A stretch of DNA of 6,229 bases. It comes from Chitinophagaceae bacterium. GTDB taxonomy: Bacteria > Bacteroidota > Bacteroidia > Chitinophagales > Chitinophagaceae. Shown one piece after another: positions 1 to 5,640 of the stretch (within the stretch, counting starts at the first letter, position 1; every line of letters starts with the position of its first letter). The stretch lies in NCBI GenBank assembly GCA_947463105.1, contig CANHSD010000163.1, positions 1 through 6,229 on the forward strand, in the 5' to 3' direction. The notes under the pieces are model-generated. The model was not told where the DNA came from and ran no database searches. It worked only from the letters and a program-made list of their open reading frames with translations. The translations under genes were made by a program, and so were the position numbers.

Positions 1-645
1 ATCTGCAGAAGAAGGAAAATGTATTTGCTTGAAAGCCTGCCAGCGTGAAATGAGATTTTCCTTTTCGAGAAAAAATCTTGGCAAGACTTCTGGAATTTGT
101 TTTTCGTCCAGTAATAAAAACAGCTGTTCAGTCAGTTTTCCAATGGCCCTTCCATTCAGTCCTCTTGCCTTGAGCTTTTCTGTTACCGGATAGACCGGCT
201 CCATTGACGGCTTGGCTGAAGCGTTGGCATCCTTGACAGATTCGAGTTCGGGATGCGTCATTTGAGGCTTCCCCAAAAAAAAGCCCAGCTTGCCAAATGC
301 AAGATACTCTCCGCCAACTGCAAGTGTTTTTTGTACCCAATTGATTCCCTGGAACCAGGTCAATTCAAGTATCCCCGTTCTGTCACGAAATTGTGCTACC
401 AATCGCCTCGCTCTTCTCTCCCCAATAATTTCCATGGAAACAATAAATCCCCTGACTTGAATATATTCCATTGAAGGGCTGATTTGTCCTATGGGCTGTA
501 GATTGGTCTTGTCCAGGTGCTTGTATGGAAAATGGCTCAGCAGGTCTTCAAACGTAAAAATCTGCAATTCCTTTTTGAGCATTTCGGCCCTCAATGGACC
601 TACACCCTTGAGGTATTCGATGGGATTTTGTAATATGGTAGACCT
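1..645 (-). CDS. recG: ATP-dependent DNA helicase RecG, N-terminal part (truncated by window edge; start codon unclear)
   Basis: RecG is a cytoplasmic superfamily-2 helicase that remodels stalled replication forks and branch-migrates Holliday junctions. Only the N-terminal wedge region is present; the helicase motor lies beyond the left edge. The minus-strand frame is open from the stop at 678-676 to base 1. Counting from the codon at 645-643, the recognisable parts are the helix-hairpin-like opening YLKGVGPLRAEML (residues 11-23), FEDLLSHFPYKHLDK (32-46), the OB-fold core with LVAQFRDRTGILELTWFQG (82-100) and YLAFGKLGFFLGKPQ (114-128), then EPVYPVTEKLKARGL (149-163) leading to the helicase part. 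Family members normally start one to a few residues before STILxxPIEYLKGVGP. Here that place is an AGG codon, and no ATG, GTG or TTG occurs between the upstream stop and ATG 582-580. Starting at that ATG would lose 21 residues, including the GVGP motif. The identification is firm; the start is unresolved. Confidence 0.9.
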
Positions 646-670
646 TGTAGTAATAATGTATTTGGTCTTA

Positions 671-678
671 CAAAATTA
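671..678 (-). promoter_or_regulatory. Possible recG -7 box (TAATTTTG)
   Basis: On the minus strand this reads TAATTTTG, an exact match to the Bacteroidota -7 consensus TAnnTTTG. Transcription would begin around 660-665, leaving only about 15-20 bases before the expected RecG N-terminus. I found no TTTG at the usual 19-21 bp upstream; one TTTG lies only 8 bp away. The same eight bases occur at the corresponding place upstream of uvrA. The word is short, so chance is possible. Confidence 0.35.
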
Positions 679-764
679 ATTCTTTTCAAATGGAGTGGAA
701 AACTATCTGAGGAAACACTTCTTGTAAAGATTTGATATAATTTTACTTTCTAACAGTTGAAAAG

Positions 765-1217
765 ATGTCAGCAATTCAATGGACCATCAAATCATTTCCG
801 GAATTAACCCCTGCAGAACTTTATGATATTCTAAAGCTGAGAAGCGAGGTGTTTATTGTTGAACAACAATGCATTTTCCTGGACATGGATGATAAAGACC
901 AGGGATCACGCCATTTGCAGGGCCGACTGGATGATGAGCTGGTTGCATATTGCAGGATTATTCCTCCTGGTCTGGCTTATGAGGAGCCATCCATTGGAAG
1001 GGTGGTAGGATCTCCGCGGTATCGTGGAAAAGGTGCGGGAATAGCGCTGATGGAAAATGCCATCCAAGAAACCATTCGTTTGTATGGAACTTTACCCATC
1101 AAAATTGGGGCACAACTATATCTTAAACGTTTTTACGAAAATCTTGGTTTTGTGCAATGCAGCGAAACCTATCTGGAAGACGACATACTACACATCAAAA
1201 TGACGAGAAAGCCGTAG
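765..1217 (+). CDS. ElaA-type GNAT family N-acetyltransferase
   Basis: A 150-residue cytoplasmic protein of the GCN5-related N-acetyltransferase superfamily, expected to move an acetyl group from acetyl-CoA to an amine. The substrate is not known for this family. The N-terminal part has the ElaA-like pattern LRSEVFIVEQQCIFLDMDDKD (about residues 25-45) followed by the conserved His50. The acetyl-CoA pyrophosphate loop is visible as RVVGSPRYRGKGAG (79-92). The last GNAT block is AQLYLKRFYENLGF (116-129). The length equals the family norm, so the gene looks intact. The ATG at 765 is the only sensible start and follows a purine-rich GAAAAG. It is divergent from recG across a spacer of about 90-120 bp. 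An imperfect -7-like word, TAATTTTA at 738-745, precedes it without a convincing -33 partner. The stop is TAG. Confidence 0.9.
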   Translation: MSAIQWTIKSFPELTPAELYDILKLRSEVFIVEQQCIFLDMDDKDQGSRHLQGRLDDELVAYCRIIPPGLAYEEPSIGRVVGSPRYRGKGAGIALMENAIQETIRLYGTLPIKIGAQLYLKRFYENLGFVQCSETYLEDDILHIKMTRKP

Positions 1218-1263
1218 AAATACGTATTCAATCCCCTACAATTGCCTCATTTTTTTTGATAAA

Positions 1264-1295
1264 GAAGCTTTAACATAATATTTCTATAAAGCTTC
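1264..1295. repeat. Perfect 9-bp inverted repeat between the acetyltransferase and barrel genes
   Basis: GAAGCTTTA (1264-1272) and TAAAGCTTC (1287-1295) are exact reverse complements separated by 14 AT-rich bases. A run of eight T (1250-1257) lies just before the left arm, and there is no T-run after the right arm, so it is a poor forward terminator. A TTTG at 1255-1258 followed 20 bases later by TATTTCTA (1279-1286) is a weak match to a Bacteroidota promoter, which would put its -7 region in the loop. The repeat could be an operator for the downstream gene, or a reverse-direction hairpin whose transcript would end in A-rich rather than U-rich sequence. Function is not determined. Confidence 0.45.
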
Positions 1296-1340
1296 CGTTT
1301 CAATAATGTCCCAAAGAACCTAATCCTAAAATCCGTACCC

Positions 1341-2330
1341 ATGAAAGCTATTCTGCACAGCCTGTGTAGGACATTATTTCTTATTGCCTTTATTGTCGTT
1401 ATCGACACAGGCAGCACAAAGGCTCAAGAATCCAGGTTCGAATACGGCTTCACTTATGGCCCCTCCAATTTTCTTGGAGATCTTGGTGGCAACAGTGGTA
1501 AAGGCGAAACCTTTCTCAAAGACAACATGGTTTCCCTAACCAAATTCATGACAGGATTCTATCTTGGCTACCGCCCTGCTGATTTCATCAACTTCAGGCT
1601 TTCCGTTAACATGGGCAAAGTGCAAGGGGCAGACAGCCTGATCAGAGGCAAAGGTGGAATGGAGGAAGCCAGAAAAGCAAGAAACCAGCATTTCAGGTCT
1701 GATATACAAGAAGGATTCATTGCCGCTGAACTTTACCCTACAGCATTGTTTGAATACGATCCTGCGGATGTACTTCACCGGATCAGGCCCTATGCTTTGT
1801 TGGGAATTGGCGTATTCCATTTCAATCCCAAAGGACAATATGAAGCTGCTGATGGAAGTAAAATCTGGGTAGACCTGAAACCCTTGAGAACAGAGGGTCA
1901 GGGAATGCCAGCCTTCCCTGATAAAAAGGAATACAGCCTTACGCAAGTAAATGTACCCTATGGTATTGGTGTTAAATATTTTGTTAGCCAAAACATAGCC
2001 CTCTCTTTAGAGATCATCAACAGGAAAACATTCACTGATTACATCGATGATGTAAGTACCAACTATATCAGCAATGAAGATTTTTACGCCTACTTTGGAG
2101 ATGGAACAGAGAAGGCCAAACAGGCAGTTCAGATGGCCAATAAATCTGCATTTGCCAATGGCGGAAACTACAGGCCCGGTTTCGGCATCGGAGCAAAAAG
2201 AGGAACTCCCACAAACAATGATGCATACTATGCATCTTCCGTGAAAATCAGCATCAGGCTTGGCAGAAACGAGCAGTATGGGGATTACGGAAGAGGCAGC
2301 GATGTTAAATGTCCTATCATACGGTTTTAG
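1341..2330 (+). CDS. Secreted outer-membrane beta-barrel protein, DUF6089/PorG-like
   Basis: A 329-residue predicted outer-membrane protein. Residues 1-28 form a signal peptide: a basic start with K2 and R10, the hydrophobic stretch TLFLIAFIVV (11-20), and probable cleavage after STKA. The mature part alternates polar and hydrophobic residues as in beta strands, starting FEYGFTYGPSNFLGDLGG. The block YALLGIGVFHFNPKGQY comes next, then LKPLRTEGQGMPAFPDKKEYS, then VNVPYGIGVKYFVSQNIALSLEI, then RKTFTDYIDDVSTNYI. This order, including TEGQG and TFTDYxDDVST, is what I recall from the Bacteroidota DUF6089-type barrels that include the type IX secretion protein PorG. It ends SVKISIRLG plus a tail finishing CPIIRF; a terminal Phe suits BAM-assembled barrels. 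It is longer than compact PorG proteins, so it may be a relative and not PorG itself. No transport or adhesion role can be read from sequence. The ATG at 1341 gives a complete signal peptide. Confidence 0.82.
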   Translation: MKAILHSLCRTLFLIAFIVVIDTGSTKAQESRFEYGFTYGPSNFLGDLGGNSGKGETFLKDNMVSLTKFMTGFYLGYRPADFINFRLSVNMGKVQGADSLIRGKGGMEEARKARNQHFRSDIQEGFIAAELYPTALFEYDPADVLHRIRPYALLGIGVFHFNPKGQYEAADGSKIWVDLKPLRTEGQGMPAFPDKKEYSLTQVNVPYGIGVKYFVSQNIALSLEIINRKTFTDYIDDVSTNYISNEDFYAYFGDGTEKAKQAVQMANKSAFANGGNYRPGFGIGAKRGTPTNNDAYYASSVKISIRLGRNEQYGDYGRGSDVKCPIIRF

Positions 2331-2395
2331 TTAGACAGGTTGGATACTGTACCCAGTGAAAATGTGAGAGGATCCAGTTTCTTTTCATTGACAAT

Positions 2396-2430
2396 GCAAG
2401 GCATGACACAGGAGCGCTCATGCCATTTGC
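2396..2430. terminator. Bulged hairpin in the convergent spacer, possible terminator
   Basis: GCAAGGCATGA (2396-2406) pairs with TCATGCC plus TTGC (2418-2424 and 2427-2430), giving 11 base pairs with a 2-base bulge (AT at 2425-2426) and an 11-base loop. It lies between the convergent barrel gene and uvrA, 7 bp from the uvrA stop, where a shared terminator would be expected. Neither side has a proper T-run, so termination would be weak or factor-dependent. The loop region also contains the palindrome GAGCGCTC, which could fold as an alternative. The assignment rests mainly on position. Confidence 0.4.
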
Positions 2431-2436
2431 TATTGA

Positions 2437-5247
2437 TCAGGCATCCAATTCAATTTTCAAAAACTTCGCCGTATGACTACCCTTGATTTTGAGTAATCCA
2501 ACAGGATCACCTTCGTATAAAATGGTACCGCCACCATCCCCGCCTTCGGGTCCAAGGTCAATGATATGATCTGCCACTTTGATCACATCAAGGTTGTGTT
2601 CAATCACCAAAACAGTGTTGCCCCGGTTGACCAGTTTATTCAACACATTCAACAACAGGTTGATGTCCTGAAAATGAAGGCCTGTTGTGGGTTCATCCAA
2701 AATATAAAATGTCTTACCCGTATCTTTTTTGGATAGTTCAGTAGAGAGCTTGACACGCTGCGCCTCTCCACCACTAAGGGTTACAGCAGATTGACCAAGG
2801 GTGATGTAGCCCAATCCAACTTCCTGCAGCACCTTTACTTTTCTGTAGAGGTAAGGAATTTGCTGAAAAAATTCAACCGCCTCATCCACTGTCATGTCCA
2901 GCACATCGCTGATTGATTTTCCTTTATAACGAATTTCCAAGGTTTCACGGTTGTAGCGCTTCCCATTGCATTTTTCGCAATGCACATAAACATCAGGCAG
3001 AAAATTCATTTCAATGACCCTCAATCCTCCACCCTCACACATGTCGCAACGACCCGCTTTTACATTGAACGAAAAACGGCCTGCATTATAGCCCCGGATC
3101 TTTGCTTCTGGCACTGCTGCAAACAACTGACGGATGTCTGTAAAAAAATTACAATAAGTAGCAGGATTGCTGCGCGGGGTTCTGCCAATGGGCGATTGAT
3201 CAATTTCTATCACCTTATCAATATGCTCCAACCCAGTGATTTTTTTATAGGGCATTGGATCCTGCTTGGCATCATAACAATGCTTATTCAAAAGGGGATA
3301 AAGGGTTTCATTGATCAAGGTGGACTTACCGCTACCACTTACCCCTGTTACCAAAACAAAGGTTGCAAGAGGAATGTTGATGTCAACATTCTTTAAATTA
3401 TTTCCTGAGGCTCCCGTCAACTGAAGATAATTACCATTGCCTTTCCGTCTTTCTGCTGGCACTTCCACTTTTTTCTTGTTGTTGAGATAGCCTGCTGTTT
3501 CTGAGCCAGACTTGCAAACATCGGCGGGTGTTCCCTGTGCAACAATCCTACCGCCATGAATACCCGCCTTTGGCCCAACATCAATGAGGTGATCAGCAGC
3601 AAGCATGATATCCTTGTCGTGTTCAACTACAATCACACTGTTTCCAATATCCCTCAGGTTTTTCAATGCCCCAATCAGCTGCTGGTTGTCTCTTTGATGC
3701 AGGCCTATAGAGGGTTCATCCAAAATATAGGTAATCCCCTGTAACTGCGATCCAATCTGGGTTGCCAGCCGGATGCGCTGGGATTCTCCGCCACTCAATG
3801 TCCTCGTGGGGCGGCCCAATGAAAGATAACCCAAGCCTACATCCAACAGAAATCCCAAACGGCTGCGTATCTCCTTGAGAATATCCTTGGCAATCAGGTT
3901 TTGCCGGGTGTCCATGCGCTTTTCAAGGCTGGCAAACCAATCTTGCAAACCTGAGAGGTTCATCTCAGACAGATCAGCAATATGTTTACCATCAATGCGA
4001 AACCACAAACTCTCATTTTTCAATCTTGTTCCTTGGCAATCAGTGCAAGGCCTGAGCATCATGTACTTCTCGGCCCATTCACGGATTGATTCACTGGTGC
4101 TATCTGTAAACCACCGGACCACCATATTGATGACACCAGGATATTCGCCCTTTTCCAGTTGATCGATATCCCCTTGAATTCCATCCTCATTGCCAAACAA
4201 AATAATGTTCATGGCCTTTTCGGACAGCTGTTCTATGGGCAACTTAAGGCTGAATTTATGCTTTTTGGAAAGCTGCTCCACCATCTTGAAATAATAGGAA
4301 TCCCGCTCTTCACCCAAAGGCAGGATGGCACCATCTGCAATGGAAACAGACCTATCAGGCATCACGGCATTGAGGTCGATGGCATGCTGCTGTCCCAGGC
4401 CTTTGCAAGCAGGGCAAGCACCATAAGGCGAGTTGAATGAAAAGGTATTGGGGGAAGGCTCTTCGTAAGAAATTCCGGTAGTCGCACACATGAGTTTCTT
4501 GCTGTACTGAACAACCGAATCATTGTCGTGCACAAGAATAAACAAAAGCCCCTTGCCTATCTGCATGGACTGGTTGATGCTTTGTCCAATCCTGATTTTC
4601 ATGTCTGGAGTAACGGCAAGCCTGTCTACCACCACTTCAATGTCGTGAACCTTGTACCTGTCTACCTGCATCTTGGGCACAAGGTCTTTCAATTCGCCAT
4701 CCACCCTCACTTTCACAAAACCCTTCTTCCTGGTTTCTTCAAACAATTCACGGTAATGCCCTTTCCTACCCCTCACCATGGGTGCCAGTATGGTAATTTT
4801 TTTATTGGCTAATTTTTTGAAAAGGTCAGCAACGATTTCTTCATCCGTAAACTTGACCATTTTCTTGCCAGTATTCATGGAATAAGCATCCCCCGCTCTG
4901 GCAAAAAGCAGCCTGAGAAAATCATATACTTCCGTCACCGTTCCAACAGTAGATCGCGGATTTCGGTTGGTGGTTTTTTGCTCAATTGAAATAACAGGAG
5001 ACAAGCCAGAAATCTTGTCTACATCCGGTCTTTCCATCTCCCCCATAAACTGTCTTGCATAGGTGCCAAAGGTTTCCATGTACCGCCTGTGCCCCTCTGC
5101 ATAAATGGTATCAAAGGCCAAAGAAGATTTACCGCTTCCACTGATTCCAGTGATTACCACCAACTGATGCTTGGGGATGGTGATGTCGATATTTTTCAGG
5201 TTGTGTGCCCTTGCGCCGATTACTTCTATGTTGTCTTTTTTTACCAT
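2437..5247 (-). CDS. uvrA: UvrABC excinuclease subunit A (UvrA)
   Basis: UvrA is the dimeric ABC-type ATPase that, with UvrB, finds bulky DNA lesions in nucleotide excision repair. At 936 residues it has the usual length, and both ATPase halves are intact. Half one has Walker A GISGSGKSS (34-42), signature LSGGESQ (484-490), Walker B ILDEPSIGLH (508-517) and switch His543. Half two has Walker A GVSGSGKST (635-643), signature LSGGEAQ (824-830), Walker B ILDEPTTGLH (849-858) and His884. The C-terminal zinc finger is complete (C734, C737, C757, C760). In the first finger, C254, C278 and C281 remain, but Thr257 occupies the second Cys position. The ATG at 5247 is chosen because MVKKDNIEVIGARAHNLKNID is the normal UvrA opening. 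A TTG at 5358 would add 37 residues made from repeat DNA and lies inside a predicted -7 box. It converges with the barrel gene and diverges from metX. Confidence 0.97.
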   Translation of the reverse strand: MVKKDNIEVIGARAHNLKNIDITIPKHQLVVITGISGSGKSSLAFDTIYAEGHRRYMETFGTYARQFMGEMERPDVDKISGLSPVISIEQKTTNRNPRSTVGTVTEVYDFLRLLFARAGDAYSMNTGKKMVKFTDEEIVADLFKKLANKKITILAPMVRGRKGHYRELFEETRKKGFVKVRVDGELKDLVPKMQVDRYKVHDIEVVVDRLAVTPDMKIRIGQSINQSMQIGKGLLFILVHDNDSVVQYSKKLMCATTGISYEEPSPNTFSFNSPYGACPACKGLGQQHAIDLNAVMPDRSVSIADGAILPLGEERDSYYFKMVEQLSKKHKFSLKLPIEQLSEKAMNIILFGNEDGIQGDIDQLEKGEYPGVINMVVRWFTDSTSESIREWAEKYMMLRPCTDCQGTRLKNESLWFRIDGKHIADLSEMNLSGLQDWFASLEKRMDTRQNLIAKDILKEIRSRLGFLLDVGLGYLSLGRPTRTLSGGESQRIRLATQIGSQLQGITYILDEPSIGLHQRDNQQLIGALKNLRDIGNSVIVVEHDKDIMLAADHLIDVGPKAGIHGGRIVAQGTPADVCKSGSETAGYLNNKKKVEVPAERRKGNGNYLQLTGASGNNLKNVDINIPLATFVLVTGVSGSGKSTLINETLYPLLNKHCYDAKQDPMPYKKITGLEHIDKVIEIDQSPIGRTPRSNPATYCNFFTDIRQLFAAVPEAKIRGYNAGRFSFNVKAGRCDMCEGGGLRVIEMNFLPDVYVHCEKCNGKRYNRETLEIRYKGKSISDVLDMTVDEAVEFFQQIPYLYRKVKVLQEVGLGYITLGQSAVTLSGGEAQRVKLSTELSKKDTGKTFYILDEPTTGLHFQDINLLLNVLNKLVNRGNTVLVIEHNLDVIKVADHIIDLGPEGGDGGGTILYEGDPVGLLKIKGSHTAKFLKIELDA

Positions 5248-5267
5248 TGAATGAGGAGTTGAGCTTG

Positions 5268-5282
5268 CCAGCCGAAGGCTGG
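5268..5282. repeat. Short GC-rich hairpin in the uvrA leader
   Basis: CCAGCC (5268-5273) and GGCTGG (5277-5282) are perfect inverted arms around a 3-base loop, GAA on the plus strand and UUC in the uvrA-sense RNA. It lies 21-35 bases upstream of the chosen uvrA ATG and abuts the 10-bp tandem repeat. In the uvrA mRNA it would form a 6-bp GC-rich stem and could affect translation or mRNA stability. No T-run follows it in either direction, so it is not a standard terminator. Confidence 0.55.
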
Positions 5283-5321
5283 GGAGGTTGAGGGAGGTTG
5301 AGGCAGGTTCAGGGAGGTTGA
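5282..5321. repeat. Four tandem copies of a 10-bp unit, GGGAGGTTGA
   Basis: Units are 5282-5291 GGGAGGTTGA, 5292-5301 identical, 5302-5311 GGCAGGTTCA (two changes) and 5312-5321 GGGAGGTTGA. A degenerate relative, GAGGAGTTGA, is at 5253-5262. The plus strand is strongly purine- and G-rich; the uvrA-sense strand is a C-rich string of TCAACCTCCC. It sits in the predicted uvrA 5' leader, outside the protein if translation starts at 5247. Similar GGTTGA-rich short repeats occur between genes in some Bacteroidota genomes, as I recall; the origin of this one is not known. Confidence 0.85.
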
Positions 5322-5355
5322 AGAGAAAACAACTGATTGGTGATATTGTTTCGTT

Positions 5356-5363
5356 CAAAATTA
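5356..5363 (-). promoter_or_regulatory. Possible uvrA -7 box (TAATTTTG)
   Basis: The minus strand reads TAATTTTG, an exact fit to TAnnTTTG. Transcription would begin near 5350, giving a uvrA leader of about 100 bases that carries the tandem repeat and GC hairpin. No clear TTTG lies 19-21 bp upstream. Its last three bases are the TTG that would be the longer uvrA start, so a transcript from this promoter would not contain that TTG; this supports the ATG at 5247. Confidence 0.4.
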
Positions 5364-5388
5364 AAGCAAATCAGGTGAGCGCGGGGGA

Positions 5389-5419
5389 TTTGTGGATATA
5401 AAAAAAATGTTTACCTTTG
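5389..5419 (+). promoter_or_regulatory. metX promoter, Bacteroidota type (TTTG, 19 bp, TACCTTTG)
   Basis: TTTG at 5389-5392 is followed after 19 bases by TACCTTTG at 5412-5419. Both boxes match the Bacteroidota primary sigma consensus (TTTG, about 19-21 bp, TAnnTTTG) exactly. The predicted start near 5426 lies just before the SAM-I aptamer at 5436, leaving a leader of about 215 bases ahead of metX. It is back to back with the uvrA -7 box, about 25 bp away. It is the best-supported promoter here because spacing, both boxes and context agree. Confidence 0.75.
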
Positions 5420-5435
5420 CGGCAGTTCTTTCCTA

Positions 5436-5544
5436 TTCTTATCCAGAAAGGCAGAGGGATTGGCCCGATGACGCCTTGACAACCTGTTAACTAACCATTA
5501 ATAAGGTGTCAACTCCAGCTTGCGCAGGCAAGCACAGATAAGTC
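5436..5544 (+). promoter_or_regulatory. SAM-I (S-box) riboswitch aptamer upstream of metX
   Basis: SAM-I riboswitches bind S-adenosylmethionine and switch off methionine and sulfur genes. P1 pairs CTTATC (5438-5443) with GATAAG (5537-5542). The conserved core follows in order: AGAAAGGCAGAGGGATTGG, then CCCGATGACGCC, then the CAACCT and AGGTGTCAACTCC blocks. P3 forms from ACCT and AGGT with an inner TTAA/TTAA pairing. P4 is GCTTGC (5518-5523) with GCAAGC (5528-5533) around a GCAG loop. The final part reads ACAGATAAG where the class usually has GAAAGATGAG. Promoter on one side, terminator and metX on the other, give the classical arrangement. Confidence 0.93.
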
Positions 5545-5581
5545 AGATATTTTCCCTTGACAAGATCAACCCTTGATAGCG

Positions 5582-5612
5582 AAAACCCATCTGGCCTCAG
5601 ATGGGTTTTTTT
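5582..5612 (+). terminator. Intrinsic terminator, expression platform of the metX riboswitch
   Basis: AAAACCCATCTG (5582-5593) pairs perfectly with CAGATGGGTTTT (5598-5609) around a GCCT loop, followed directly by a run of seven T (5606-5612, partly within the stem). It ends 28 bases before the metX ATG, so it acts as a leader terminator. The left arm can also pair upstream: CAGAT at 5544-5548 with ATCTG at 5589-5593, and TTTTC at 5550-5554 with GAAAA at 5581-5585. That gives a candidate antiterminator for the SAM-free state. SAM binding is expected to favour the terminator. Confidence 0.93.
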
Positions 5613-5640
5613 ATGCCCTTTCTGGAAAGCATTGATCAAC

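Noticed and set aside
128..679. Open frames inside the recG region (minus 128-340, plus 253-474 and 491-679)
   Set aside because: They overlap the continuous RecG frame, have no recognisable domains, and are explained as other-frame shadows.
1219..1228. Palindrome AATACGTATT just after the acetyltransferase stop
   Set aside because: It has no loop and no following T-run; a 10-bp AT-rich palindrome is easily met by chance.
1536..1991. Open frame of 151 codons on the minus strand
   Set aside because: It lies opposite the barrel gene, which has a signal peptide and family motifs; its translation is Cys- and Phe-rich with no recognisable domain.
2357..2387. TGAAAA and TTTTCA inverted repeat in the convergent spacer
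   Set aside because: The 6-bp AT-rich stem has a long loop and is weaker than the neighbouring 2396-2430 hairpin.
2980..4812. Several plus-strand frames of 62-138 codons and one in another minus-strand frame (3417-3626)
   Set aside because: All lie within uvrA, whose motifs are continuous over this whole stretch.
5282..5321. CRISPR-like repeat array
   Set aside because: The units are 10 bp and directly adjacent with no spacers, so this is a simple tandem repeat.
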